Shown here: in pieces, positions 51,497 to 60,545 of the stretch
How positions within the stretch are numbered: the stretch's first letter is position 1
Layout: each line of letters begins with the position of its first letter
NCBI RefSeq assembly: GCF_002097715.1
Contig: NZ_CP020738.1
Location: forward strand, 1,488,001-1,552,000
Origin: Burkholderia ubonensis subsp. mesacidophila
GTDB lineage: Bacteria; Pseudomonadota; Gammaproteobacteria; Burkholderiales; Burkholderiaceae
Direction: 5' to 3'
DNA: 64,000 nt
Notes under the pieces: model-generated
What the model saw: only the letters and a program-made list of their open reading frames with translations
Databases searched by the model: none
Told to the model about the DNA's origin: nothing
Made by a program: the position numbers and the translations under genes

Positions 51497-52807
51497 ATGG
51501 AATCCGTTTCGATGCCTGCCCGCCTTGCCGTTTCCCCGCCGCCGTCACAGCCGCAGCCGTTGCAGCACCTGCCCGCCGCCGACGCGCGCGTCGCCGCGCT
51601 GCTCGACCGGCTCGCGCCCGAACTCGCGGCCGACGCCGCGCGCAACGACGTGCTCGGCCGCTTTCCGCACGAGAACTTCGCGCGACTGCAGCGCGCGGGG
51701 CTGATCGCGCAGGTCGTGCCGCGCGACTACGGCGGCGCGGGCGCGACGCTCGCGCAGGCGAGCCGGATCGTCGCGGCGGTTGCGCGGGCCGATCCGGCGA
51801 CCGCGCTGGTGCTGACGATGACGTACCTGCAGCATCGCGCGCTCGGCCGTGCCGACAGCCGCTGGCCCGAGCCGCTGCGGCGCGCGGTGTTCGACAGCGC
51901 GGTGGCCGACGGGGCGCTGATCAACGCGTTGCGGGTCGAGCCCGCGCTCGGCTCACCGACGCGCGGCGGCCTGCCCGAGACGGTCGCGCGCCGCGACGGC
52001 GACGGCTGGCGGCTGTCCGGCCGCAAGCTGTACAGCACCGGCATCCCCGCGTTGCGCTGGCTCGCCGTGTGGGCGCGCACCGACGAGCCCGAGCCGCGCG
52101 TCGGCGTGTTTCTGGTGCCGCGCGATCCGGTGCGCGGCGACCCGGGCATCCGCGTGATCGAGAGCTGGGATCATCTGGGGCTGCGCGCGTCGGGCAGCCA
52201 CGAGGTCGTGTTCGACGACGTGCGGCTGCCGGCCGGTCACGCGGTGGACGTGCGCACGCCCGACGCATGGGCGGCGAGCCACGTGGACCTCGACGCGCAG
52301 GCCGACCAGCAGGCGTGGATGGTCGCGCTGCTCGGCAGCCTGTACGACGCGGTCGCGCGCGCGGCGCGCGACTGGCTGACCGGATTCGTCGCGACGCGCT
52401 CGCCGAGCGGGCTCGGCGCGCCGCTCGCGACACTGCCGCGCGTGCAGGAAGCGATCGGCGAGATCGAGGGCTGGCTGCATGCGAACCGCGTGCTGCTCGA
52501 CGACGCGATCGCGTGCGCCGACGCCGGCGCACCGCTCGCGCTGACGACGAGCGGGCTCGTCAAGCGGACCGTCACCGAGCACGCGATCCGCGTGGTCGAG
52601 CAGGCGCTGAAACTGTCGGGCAATCACGGGCTGAGTCGCAGCAATCCGCTCGAACGTCACTATCGCGACGTGCTGTGCAGCCGCGTGCATACGCCGCAGG
52701 ACGATGCGATCGCGGTGGCGGCGGGGCGCGCGGTGCTCGATGCGGTGCGAGGGGCGGAGGGCGGCGCGGAACGGGAAGCGCACGCGCGGCAGCGCGACGG
52801 CGCGTAA
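51497..52807 (+). CDS. Acyl-CoA dehydrogenase-like flavoenzyme (SfnB/DszC-type)
   Basis: The 436-residue protein has an N-terminal helical domain (25-130; ENFARLQRAGLIAQVVPRDYGG), a central beta domain with WRLSGRKLYSTGIPALRWLA and a C-terminal helical domain with LKLSGNHGLSRSNPLERHYR. Known SfnB and DszC members are flavin monooxygenases or oxidases in organosulfur use rather than true acyl-CoA dehydrogenases, and the catalytic Glu of the latter is not obvious. It is divergent from the monooxygenase operon with 178 bp between the starts. Two in-frame ATGs (51497, 51512) are possible; neither has a clear ribosome binding site. Confidence 0.82.
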   Translation: MESVSMPARLAVSPPPSQPQPLQHLPAADARVAALLDRLAPELAADAARNDVLGRFPHENFARLQRAGLIAQVVPRDYGGAGATLAQASRIVAAVARADPATALVLTMTYLQHRALGRADSRWPEPLRRAVFDSAVADGALINALRVEPALGSPTRGGLPETVARRDGDGWRLSGRKLYSTGIPALRWLAVWARTDEPEPRVGVFLVPRDPVRGDPGIRVIESWDHLGLRASGSHEVVFDDVRLPAGHAVDVRTPDAWAASHVDLDAQADQQAWMVALLGSLYDAVARAARDWLTGFVATRSPSGLGAPLATLPRVQEAIGEIEGWLHANRVLLDDAIACADAGAPLALTTSGLVKRTVTEHAIRVVEQALKLSGNHGLSRSNPLERHYRDVLCSRVHTPQDDAIAVAAGRAVLDAVRGAEGGAEREAHARQRDGA

Positions 52808-52847
52808 GCCGCGCATGGCAAGCGTCGCCGGCGGGCCGGGCGAGTGC

Positions 52848-53765
52848 CTATGCAGCCTTGTCGTTCGCGTGCGCGGGCAGGTCGAAGGCCGCACGCGCCT
52901 GCTCGGCCACCGCCGCGAGCGGCGCGGCGAGACGGGCCGCGTCGTGCCGCCGGAGCAGCCACAGGTCGATCTGCGGCTTGAAGTCGGCGAGCGGCACGAC
53001 GTCGAGCGCGTCGCGCAGCGGGCTCTGCTCGACGAGCGGCAACGGCATCAGGCCGAGGCCGACGCCGTTCGCGACGCTTTGCAGTTGAAGATCGCGGCCA
53101 TACGTATCGAGCGTGACCTGCAGCGGCAAACCCTGCGCGTCGAGCGCGCGCCGCAGCCCCGCGCGGAAGCCGCAGCCGTCCGGGTTCAGCACCCAGCCGC
53201 GCGCGTGGCAGTCGGCGAGCCGGTAGCTGCGGCGCGGCCAGTCGCCGCGGCGGCCGACCGCGACGAGCCGCGTGGCCAGCAGCCGGTCGCCTGCGACCTG
53301 CGGCGGCAGCACCATCTCGCGCGCGAGGAACACGAGCGCCGCGTCGAGTTCGCGCTGGGTGACGCGCTCGACGAGCGTGCCGCCCCACGCGGTCGTGACC
53401 TGCGGCGCGAGCGCGGGCCAGCGTGCGCCGAGCGTGGCGAGCAGGCCGGGCAGCATCAGCTCGCCGAGGCCCTGCGTGAGGCCGAGACGGAAGGCGCCGG
53501 CGGGCGGCCGTTGCCCGGCGGTCAGCTCGCGCAGCGCATCGACCTCGCGCAGGATCGCGCGGCATTGCTCGAACACCTGCCGGCCGATGTCGGTCGGCCG
53601 CGGCGGTTTCGTGTTGCGGTCGAGCAGCACCACGCCGAGCGCTTCCTCGAGATTCTGTACGCGCCGGGTGATCGCGGGCTGCGTCATCCCCAGCTCGGCG
53701 GCCGCCTGGCTGAGGGTCTGGCAGCGGACGACCGCTGCAAAAGCGTCGATATCGCTAATTTTCAT
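52848..53765 (-). CDS. LysR-family transcriptional regulator
   Basis: The 305-residue regulator has an N-terminal winged helix-turn-helix (MKISDIDAFAAVVRCQTLSQ, AAAELGMTQPAITRRVQNLE) and a periplasmic-binding-like effector domain (90-295). It is divergent from cysteine dioxygenase by 62 bp and converges on the SfnB-like gene, so it probably controls cdo-rhodanese and perhaps the whole sulfur block, in the manner of CysB/Cbl/SsuR. Effector unknown. Confidence 0.9.
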   Translation of the reverse strand: MKISDIDAFAAVVRCQTLSQAAAELGMTQPAITRRVQNLEEALGVVLLDRNTKPPRPTDIGRQVFEQCRAILREVDALRELTAGQRPPAGAFRLGLTQGLGELMLPGLLATLGARWPALAPQVTTAWGGTLVERVTQRELDAALVFLAREMVLPPQVAGDRLLATRLVAVGRRGDWPRRSYRLADCHARGWVLNPDGCGFRAGLRRALDAQGLPLQVTLDTYGRDLQLQSVANGVGLGLMPLPLVEQSPLRDALDVVPLADFKPQIDLWLLRRHDAARLAAPLAAVAEQARAAFDLPAHANDKAA

Positions 53766-53795
53766 GTTTGTTCTGCATGGTCATTCAGGTGCATC

Positions 53796-53810
53796 ATGAC
53801 GATCCATCAT
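53796..53810. promoter_or_regulatory. Candidate LysR-type binding site
   Basis: ATGACGATCCATCAT has ATGA/TCAT arms seven bases apart and fits the T-N11-A LysR pattern. It lies in the 62-bp divergent gap between the LysR gene and cysteine dioxygenase, next to a -10-like CATATT (53808-53813). Confidence 0.35.
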
Positions 53811-53827
53811 ATTCGAAGAGGCTGCCG

Positions 53828-54394
53828 ATGAACACGCTTGCGTTGCAGCAGACACCGTTGCGCCCGTTCGTCGATGGACTGGACGTGCTGCTCGCGTCCG
53901 GCGCGAACGAGGCGCGCATCCTGGACGAGGGCGGCGCGCTGCTGGGCGCGCTCGTCGAGCACGACGACTGGCTGCCCGACGCGTTCGCGCAGCCCGACCC
54001 CGAGCGCTACCGCCAGTACCTGCTGTATCTCGATCCGGACGAGCGCTTCTCGATCGTCAGTTTCGTGTGGGGGCCGGGCCAGACCACGCCGATCCACAAC
54101 CATACGGTGTGGGGGCTGATCGGGATGCTGCGCGGCGGCGAGTTCTCGCAGCCGTACCGGCTCGACGCGCAGGGGCGGCCGGCCCCGTCCGGCGACCCGG
54201 TCCGGCTCGCGCCGGGGCAGGTCGAGGCCGTGTCGCCGCGCATCGGCGACATCCATCGCGTGAGCAATGCGTTTGCCGACCGCGTGTCGATCAGCATCCA
54301 CGTGTACGGCGCGAACATCGGCAAGGTCGAGCGCGCCGTCTATCTCGAGGACGGCACCGTGAAGCCGTTCATTTCCGGCTATTCGAATGCGTGA
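53828..54394 (+). CDS. Cysteine dioxygenase-family protein
   Basis: The 188-residue cupin has the three-His iron site: His90 and His92 in TPIHNHTVWGLIG, and His143 in GDIHRVSNAFAD. It belongs to the bacterial cysteine dioxygenase class, which oxidises cysteine (or a related thiol such as 3-mercaptopropionate) to the sulfinate using Fe(II) and O2 in the cytoplasm. The ATG at 53828 follows GAAGAGGCTGCCG. It is 54 bp ahead of the rhodanese gene, a pairing that links thiol oxidation to sulfane-sulfur handling. Confidence 0.9.
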   Translation: MNTLALQQTPLRPFVDGLDVLLASGANEARILDEGGALLGALVEHDDWLPDAFAQPDPERYRQYLLYLDPDERFSIVSFVWGPGQTTPIHNHTVWGLIGMLRGGEFSQPYRLDAQGRPAPSGDPVRLAPGQVEAVSPRIGDIHRVSNAFADRVSISIHVYGANIGKVERAVYLEDGTVKPFISGYSNA

Positions 54395-54448
54395 CGCAAC
54401 GCGTGGCCAGGACTCCATTCACTTCTTTCACCGACTTCATCAGACAAC

Positions 54449-56071
54449 GTGACGCAACCCGCAGATTCCCCCCAACGCTTCGCCGCCGCGTCGTACCAGG
54501 ACGTGCGCGCCCGCCTGCTCGCCGGCGACGAGATCGCGCTGATCGACGTGCGCGAGGAAGACCCGTATGCGCAGGGCCACCCGCTGTGGGCGGCCAATTT
54601 CCCGCTGTCGAAGCTCGAACTGGACGCGTGGACGCGGATTCCGCGCCGCGACACGCCGATCGTCGTGTACGGCGACGCGGCCGGCGAGGATCTCGCGCCG
54701 CACGCGGCCGCGCGGCTCGCGCAGCTCGGCTACAGCGACGTGCTGCTGCTCGAGGGCGGCCTCGCGGGCTGGCACGCCGCGGGCGGCGAGCTGTTCGTCG
54801 ACGTCAACGTGCCGAGCAAGTCGTTCGGCAAATGGGGCGAGGCCGAACGGCATACGCCGTCGCTGTCCGCCCAGGAGGTGCAGGCGCTGATCGATGCGCG
54901 CGCGGACGTCGTGATCGTCGATGCGCGCCGTTTCGACGAATACCGGACGATGAACATCCCGACCTCGACCAGCGTGCCGGGCGCGGAACTCGTGCTGCGC
55001 GTGCGCGCGCTCGCGCCGGACCCGGCGACGCAGGTGATCGTCAATTGCGCGGGCCGCACGCGCAGCATCATCGGTACGCAGTCGCTGATCAACGCAGGGC
55101 TGCCGAACCCGGTCGCGGCGCTGTGCAACGGCACGATCGGCTGGACGCTCGCGGGCCAGGCGCTTGAACACGGTGCCGCGCGGCGTTTCCCGGATGACAT
55201 CGATTCAACGCTGCGCGCCGACGCGCGCGGCGCCGCCCGCAAGGTCGCCGAACGGGCGGGCGTGCCGCGCATCGCGCTCGCGGACGTGGCCGCGCTCACG
55301 GAGCCGGGCCGCACGCTGTACCGCTTCGACGTGCGCACGCCGGAAGAGTACGAGGCCGGTCACCTGCCGGGCTTCCTGAGCGCGCCGGGCGGCCAGCTCG
55401 TGCAGGAGACCGATCATCACGCGCCGGTGCGCGGCGCGCGGATCGTGCTCGCGGACGACGACGGCGTGCGCGCGGACATGACCGCGTCGTGGCTCGCGCA
55501 GATGGGCTGGGACGTGCGGGTCGTCGAGGCCGGCGCGCAGGCGTTCGGCGAGACCGGCCAGCCGCCGCGCGACGTGCCGGCGGCGCCCGGCGTCGCGGAA
55601 GTGTCGCCCGCGACGCTGGCGGGCTGGCTGCGCGAAGCGGCGCCCGACGAGATCGCGATCGTCGACGTCACGGCCAGCGCCAACTATGTGAAGCGCCATG
55701 TCCCGGGCGCGTGGTTCGCGGTGCGCGCGCAGCTGCGCGACGCGCTCGCGGCGATTCCGGCCGCGCGGCGCTACGTGTTCACGTGCGGATCGAGCCTGCT
55801 CGCGCGCTTCGCGGCGGCCGACGCGCGCGCGCTGCTGCCGGCGTCGGCGGAGATCGCGGTGCTGGCCGGCGGCACCGCGGCGTGGATCGATGCGGGCCTG
55901 CCGGTCGAAGCCGGCGACACGCGGCTCGCGTCGCCGCGCATCGATCGCTACCGGCGTCCGTACGAAGGCACCGACAACGCGGCCGCCGCGATGCAGGCGT
56001 ATCTCGACTGGGAATTCGGGCTCGTCGATCAGTTGAAGCGCGACGGCACGCACCACTTTCGGGTGATCTGA
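54449..56071 (+). CDS. Four-domain rhodanese (thiosulfate/persulfide sulfurtransferase)
   Basis: The 540-residue protein is four rhodanese units: about 10-118, 135-245, 270-370 and 385-495. Domains 2 and 4 carry the catalytic Cys (Cys200 in VNCAGRTRSI; Cys446 in FTCGSSLLAR). Domains 1 and 3 have Gly/Asp loops instead (VYGDAAGED; LADDDGVRA), so active and inactive units alternate. Rhodaneses move sulfane sulfur through a Cys persulfide. A C-terminal tail (500-540; AAMQAYLDWEFGLVDQLKRD) is shared by this bacterial subfamily. No signal peptide, so it acts in the cytoplasm. Downstream partner of the cysteine dioxygenase. Confidence 0.9.
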   Translation: MTQPADSPQRFAAASYQDVRARLLAGDEIALIDVREEDPYAQGHPLWAANFPLSKLELDAWTRIPRRDTPIVVYGDAAGEDLAPHAAARLAQLGYSDVLLLEGGLAGWHAAGGELFVDVNVPSKSFGKWGEAERHTPSLSAQEVQALIDARADVVIVDARRFDEYRTMNIPTSTSVPGAELVLRVRALAPDPATQVIVNCAGRTRSIIGTQSLINAGLPNPVAALCNGTIGWTLAGQALEHGAARRFPDDIDSTLRADARGAARKVAERAGVPRIALADVAALTEPGRTLYRFDVRTPEEYEAGHLPGFLSAPGGQLVQETDHHAPVRGARIVLADDDGVRADMTASWLAQMGWDVRVVEAGAQAFGETGQPPRDVPAAPGVAEVSPATLAGWLREAAPDEIAIVDVTASANYVKRHVPGAWFAVRAQLRDALAAIPAARRYVFTCGSSLLARFAAADARALLPASAEIAVLAGGTAAWIDAGLPVEAGDTRLASPRIDRYRRPYEGTDNAAAAMQAYLDWEFGLVDQLKRDGTHHFRVI

Positions 56072-56108
56072 CGCGCGCCCGACCGCGGCGCGCGCCTGTT
56101 CCCCGTGC

Positions 56109-57251
56109 TTAACGCCGGAACGTATCGACCGCCGTGCGGCCGACGGCCGGATCGTCGGTGAAGAAGCCGTCGATGCCCGCGCGCAGGTACGCCTGGATCT
56201 CGCGCACCGAGCCGGCGGTGTTGCGCACGCTCGCCGCGCCGCCGTCCTTCAGCGACGCCGGCAGGAAGTTGTTTTCCGGCCGGAACGTGTACGGATGCAC
56301 GACGAGGCCCGCCTCGTGCGCGTAGCGCACGTACGGGGTAGGCTGCTGCAGCGTGCCGTCTGTGTTCACCGCGATGATCGACGTCTTGTACGGGCCGACG
56401 CCGTTCGCATAGGTCGCGACCTCGCGCATCCCGTCACGCGTCGACAGGTCGCCATACGTGCGATTGTCGTTCGCCTTCACGAAGTCGTACGGGCGCTGCG
56501 CCGCGTCGTCCATCAGCTGCACGAGCTTCCAGTTCGGCTGGCTCGAGCGGATCCGGTTGCGGATCGCCTTCAGGTTAGCGACCTCGAACGACTGGATGTA
56601 GATGGTCGCGGTGGTCGCGGTGTACGGATCCTTCCGGAGCGCGTCGACCAGGCGGTCCTCGAGCGGCAGGCCGATCGACTGGAAGTAGGTCGGGTGCTTG
56701 GTCTCCGGATACAGGTGGATCGTGCGGCCGACCTGCGCGGACATCTGCTTCGCGAGCGCGACGATCTCGTCGAAGGTCGGAATCTCGTACTGGTCGTTGT
56801 ACGCGGTGTTCGCCGGACGGAACTTCGGAATGCGCTCGCGTGCGCGCAGCGTCTTCAGCTCGGCGAGCGTGAAGTCCTCGGTGAACCAGCCGGTCAGCTG
56901 CACGCCGTCGATCGTCTTGGTCGCCTTGCGGCTCGCGAACTGCGGCAGCGTCGACACGTTGGTCGTGCCGGAGATCTCGTTCTCGTGGCGCGCGACGAGC
57001 ACGCCGTCGCGGGTCGAGACGAGGTCGGGCTCGATCACGTCGGCGCCGTCCTCGATCGCCTTGCGGTACGACGCGAGCGTGTGCTCGGGGCGCAGCGCGC
57101 TCGCGCCGCGATGGCCGACCACCTGCACCTTGGCGGAGAGCGGCTGCGTGGGGTCCCGCGTGATTTCGTCGCCGCCGCAGCCGGCGAGCACGAACGTGGC
57201 GGCGCAGGCGACGGGGACGCAGCGGAGGGCGAACGAGCGCTTGAAAAACAT
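56109..57251 (-). CDS. glpQ: Glycerophosphodiester phosphodiesterase, exported lipoprotein
   Basis: The 380-residue protein has a signal with lipobox-like FVLAGCGG (Cys about 25) and a GDPD TIM barrel: VVGHRGASALRPEHTLASY (His-Arg), DGADVIEPDL (Glu), RHENEIS (His) and the closing GIDGFFTDDPAVG. It hydrolyses glycerophosphodiesters to glycerol 3-phosphate and an alcohol in the periplasm. Length fits the GlpQ rather than the shorter UgpQ type. A PhoB-box-like repeat lies about 115-130 bp upstream. Converges on the rhodanese gene with a 37-bp gap. Confidence 0.92.
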   Translation of the reverse strand: MFFKRSFALRCVPVACAATFVLAGCGGDEITRDPTQPLSAKVQVVGHRGASALRPEHTLASYRKAIEDGADVIEPDLVSTRDGVLVARHENEISGTTNVSTLPQFASRKATKTIDGVQLTGWFTEDFTLAELKTLRARERIPKFRPANTAYNDQYEIPTFDEIVALAKQMSAQVGRTIHLYPETKHPTYFQSIGLPLEDRLVDALRKDPYTATTATIYIQSFEVANLKAIRNRIRSSQPNWKLVQLMDDAAQRPYDFVKANDNRTYGDLSTRDGMREVATYANGVGPYKTSIIAVNTDGTLQQPTPYVRYAHEAGLVVHPYTFRPENNFLPASLKDGGAASVRNTAGSVREIQAYLRAGIDGFFTDDPAVGRTAVDTFRR

Positions 57252-57364
57252 GTCGGTGAACCTTCGGAATGGAAATTGGAAATGACGGATGTCGGGGCGC
57301 CCTGCGCGCGACGTGCGCGGGCGTGTAAACGATGCCGAACGGGACGCGATCGTCTCATCGGATC

Positions 57365-57382
57365 ATTACATCTATATTACCT
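57365..57382 (-). promoter_or_regulatory. Candidate Pho box upstream of glpQ
   Basis: Read toward glpQ the sequence is AGGTAAT-ATAG-ATGTAAT: two 7-bp direct repeats with a 4-bp AT-rich spacer, the architecture of a PhoB box (CTGTCAT-N4-CTGTCAT), with four and five of seven matches. Position (115-130 bp upstream) and gene function fit phosphate control. The rest of 57252-57582 holds no other feature I can support. Confidence 0.35.
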
Positions 57383-57582
57383 GCTGCTTTCTGGTAGATT
57401 CGCGCCGCGCCAGCCAGTCCGTGGGCAAGTCTTGCGCCGGATGCACTAAACTTGCGGGACTTTTGCATCGCCGGGCCGGGCGGACCGCCGGCCGGGCCGG
57501 GCGATGCGGCGACTCGCGGACGGGGGCGGGCGCCGGCCGCCGCGCGCGTCCGGCCCGCGCTCCGGCCGAATTTCCCGGACCC

Positions 57583-58647
57583 ATGACGAACCACACCGAT
57601 TCCGCCTATCTGCTCGGCGACCTCCTGAAGAACGTTTCCCGCTCCTTCTACCTGACGCTGCGCGTGCTGCCCGACGGCATGCGCGACCCGGTCGGTCTCG
57701 CTTACCTGCTCGCGCGCGCGGCCGACACGATCGCGGACACCGCGCTCGTCGCGCCCGACCGCCGCGCGGCGCTGCTGACGCAGCTGCGGGAGAACATCGA
57801 ACGGCTCGACGACGGCGTCGCGCTGTCGCACGCGCTCGAAGACGTGACGCGGATGCAGACGGATTCCCACGAACACGTGCTGCTCGGCTCGATGCAGCCG
57901 ATGCTCGCGCTGCTGCGCACGCAGTCGGACGCAGACAGCGCGGCGATCCGCAAGGTCGTCGCGACGCTGACGTCGGGGATGGAGTTCGACCTGCGCACGT
58001 TTCCGGACGAGCAGGCGGGGCAGGTGGCCGCGCTGCCGTCGCGCGAGCTGCTCGATCGCTACACGTATCTCGTCGCCGGCTGCGTCGGCGAGTTCTGGAC
58101 CGACATGACCGGCATGCACACGCGGGCCGCGCGGCGCTGGGACCTGCCGGACATGCGGGAGAAGGGCATCCGCTTCGGCAAGGCGCTGCAGATGACCAAC
58201 ATCCTGCGCGACTGCGCGAAGGACCTGCGGATCGGCCGCTGTTACCTGCCGCAGGAGGTGCTGGACGCCCATGGGCTCGGCGTGCCGGACCTGCTGGCGC
58301 CGGATGCGTCGCCGCGCGCGCGGGCCGTGCTGTTTGACCTGCTGCGCGTCGCGCTCGCGCAGTACCGCGACGCATGCCTGTACACGGTCGCGATTCCGCG
58401 ACGCTTCGTGCGGCTGCGGCTGGCGTGCCTGTGGCCGATCCTGATCGGTCTCGAGACGCTGAAACTGCTCGCCGCCCATGATGCGTGGCTCGATCCGGCG
58501 CGGCCGGCCAAGGTGACGAGAAAGCGCGTCTACCGGATCATGGCGTCGTCGCTCGCGATCGTCGGCTCGAATGCCGCGATCCGCGCACGGGTGACGCGCC
58601 TCGTCGACGCGGTCGACGCGTTGATCCGGACACAGGCCCGCTCTTGA
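57583..58647 (+). CDS. Squalene/phytoene synthase-family protein
   Basis: The 354-residue trans-prenyl head-to-head synthase has both Asp-rich metal sites: DTIAD in YLLARAADTIADT (about residue 43) and DCAKD in QMTNILRDCAKDLRIGR-CYLP (about 212). Hydrophobic C-terminal helices (about 280-300) suggest membrane association. It condenses two farnesyl diphosphates to presqualene diphosphate and squalene, a precursor for hopanoids. No hopene cyclase or hpn genes are in the window. The start at 57583 is the first ATG of the conserved frame; the upstream extension is Arg/Gly-rich and unlike protein. Confidence 0.86.
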   Translation: MTNHTDSAYLLGDLLKNVSRSFYLTLRVLPDGMRDPVGLAYLLARAADTIADTALVAPDRRAALLTQLRENIERLDDGVALSHALEDVTRMQTDSHEHVLLGSMQPMLALLRTQSDADSAAIRKVVATLTSGMEFDLRTFPDEQAGQVAALPSRELLDRYTYLVAGCVGEFWTDMTGMHTRAARRWDLPDMREKGIRFGKALQMTNILRDCAKDLRIGRCYLPQEVLDAHGLGVPDLLAPDASPRARAVLFDLLRVALAQYRDACLYTVAIPRRFVRLRLACLWPILIGLETLKLLAAHDAWLDPARPAKVTRKRVYRIMASSLAIVGSNAAIRARVTRLVDAVDALIRTQARS

Positions 58648-59119
58648 CGGAAAGAGAATCTGTGGTCAGCCCCGGTGCAATGCCGGGCGCCAGTGCTTCG
58701 ACATCCGCAACATTCCACCTCATTGATCACGCCGCCGTGCGACGTTTCGGTTGACGAAATACGTTTGCCACATTCGTCAGCCATCCTGCGCGGCCATGCG
58801 GAATGCAATGAAAGCCTGCGTCGGCCGATTCGTCTGACGAGCCGGTCACGCGGGCGTCTGACGACGTGAGACGGGCGCGGCGCACACGTAAAAATGTAAA
58901 GCTAGGGTTTTCACCGGGAAACGCCTGAAACCGGTGCCAGTCATGCCGTTGCGGGCGACGCGTAACTGTCTGGTGAACCTTCGCGTTGCGCCGATCATAC
59001 GATGACCGACTATGCGTGTTGGGAAATATTCGGTAATCCGTCAGAATTGCGTCCGCATGTACTCGCACATGTGTCACAACCACACCAGATAAGAAACATT
59101 CTTTGAGGACGGAGAATCA
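58648..59119. other. Gene-free leader of the second porin
   Basis: No gene is supportable. The interval becomes AT-richer toward 59000-59110, as expected for a strong porin promoter and leader. I could not fix a -35/-10 pair with confidence. The ribosome binding site is GGACGGAGAATCA just before 59120. Confidence 0.5.
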
Positions 59120-60337
59120 ATGAAAAAGCGCGTCGCTGTCGCCATGACGGCAGCTGGCCTTGCGGCCGTCACCACCGCACACGCACAGAGCAGCGTGACC
59201 CTGTACGGTATCGTCGACAACGGTCTTGCTTACCAGAACAACGCGGCGCCGTCGACCGGCGCAACGTCGGGCGGTCACTCGAAGTTTCTGATGTCCACGG
59301 GCGTGTGGGCGGGCAGCCGCTTCGGCCTGAAGGGCAGTGAGGATCTGGGTGGCGGCACGAAGGCGGTGTTCCAGCTCGAAGCGGGCGTGCGGACCACCGA
59401 CGGCACGTCGACGTTCTCGAACGGCATCTTCACCCGCCAGGCGTGGGTCGGCCTGACCAACGCGACGTACGGTACGCTGACGGCCGGCCGCCAGTACACC
59501 GCGTACTACACGCTGCTGTCGCCGTACAGCCCGACGACCTGGCTGACCGGCTACTACGGCGCGCACCCGGGCGATATCGACTCGCTGGATACCAGCTACC
59601 GCGCGAACAACTCGCTCGTCTACATTTCGCCGAAGATTTACGGCTTCACGGTTGGCGGCTCGTATTCGTTCGGCGGCGTGCCGGGCAGCGTGAACCGCGG
59701 CTCGACGTGGAGCGCGGCGATCCAGTACCTGAACGGTCCGGCAGGCATCGCGGTCGGCTACCAGCGTATCAACAACTCGGCGCTGGGCGGCGGCACCTGG
59801 GGTGCGAACTCGACGGCCCAGAACGGCCTGACGGCGGCGGGCGACGGCAACCAGCCGGCCCAGTCGGCGATCAACAACGGCTTCCTGAAGGCCCAGTCGC
59901 AACAGCGTTTCGCCGTGACGGCGGGCTACCAGTTCACGCCGGCGTGGGACATCTCGGTGTCGTACTCGAACGTCCAGTACATCCCGGGCACGCTGTCGGG
60001 CTTCAACAACACGGCGATCTTCAACACGGGCGGCGCCGTGCTGCACTGGAAGGCGAACGCGCAGTGGGACTTCGCGGCCGGCTACTCGTACACGGCAGCG
60101 ACCCAGTCGAACGGCATCACGAGCTCGGCGAAGTACCACCAGGTCACGCTGTCGCAGTACTACAGCCTGTCGAAGCGCACGGGCCTGTACGCGGTTGAGG
60201 CTTACCAGCACGCGAGCGGCAACACGCTCAACAAGGGTGCGATCGTCCAGGCAACGACCTCGATCGGCGACGGCGTCGCCGCTGGCGCAGGCCAGAACCA
60301 GATCGGCGTCGGCGTCGGCCTGATCCACCGCTTCTGA
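59120..60337 (+). CDS. Gram-negative general porin (second copy)
   Basis: The 405-residue outer-membrane porin has a signal peptide ending ...TTAHA, then QSSVTLYGIVDNGLAYQNNA, and ends VGLIHRF with the terminal Phe. The KGSEDLGGGTKAVFQLEAGV strand and the long LSPYSPTTWLTGYYGAHPG eyelet loop are typical. Its codons are very biased (AAC, CTG, GGC almost throughout), a sign of high expression. It is a larger paralogue of the porin at 32307 and ends in a strong terminator at 60381. Confidence 0.93.
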   Translation: MKKRVAVAMTAAGLAAVTTAHAQSSVTLYGIVDNGLAYQNNAAPSTGATSGGHSKFLMSTGVWAGSRFGLKGSEDLGGGTKAVFQLEAGVRTTDGTSTFSNGIFTRQAWVGLTNATYGTLTAGRQYTAYYTLLSPYSPTTWLTGYYGAHPGDIDSLDTSYRANNSLVYISPKIYGFTVGGSYSFGGVPGSVNRGSTWSAAIQYLNGPAGIAVGYQRINNSALGGGTWGANSTAQNGLTAAGDGNQPAQSAINNGFLKAQSQQRFAVTAGYQFTPAWDISVSYSNVQYIPGTLSGFNNTAIFNTGGAVLHWKANAQWDFAAGYSYTAATQSNGITSSAKYHQVTLSQYYSLSKRTGLYAVEAYQHASGNTLNKGAIVQATTSIGDGVAAGAGQNQIGVGVGLIHRF

Positions 60338-60380
60338 TTCCGCGCGGCGCGCGAGCGCCGCATCCGGAACGCGGTACCCA

Positions 60381-60410
60381 AACCGGCCTTCGGGCCGGTT
60401 TTTTCTTTTT
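60381..60410 (+). terminator. Rho-independent terminator of the second porin
   Basis: AACCGGCC-TTCG-GGCCGGTT is a perfect 8-bp stem with the very stable TTCG tetraloop, followed by TTTTCTTTTT. It lies 44 bp after the porin stop. Confidence 0.93.
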
Positions 60411-60545
60411 GAGCCGGACGCGCCGGTTTCCCCGAAGAGCGGCGACACACGACGGCCTTCCCGGGCCGAAGTCGCGACTTCCGGCGCATTTCTCCGATCG
60501 CGCGCGGCCCGTACGCTTCTTCTTACCAACACACGAGGAGAAGCG

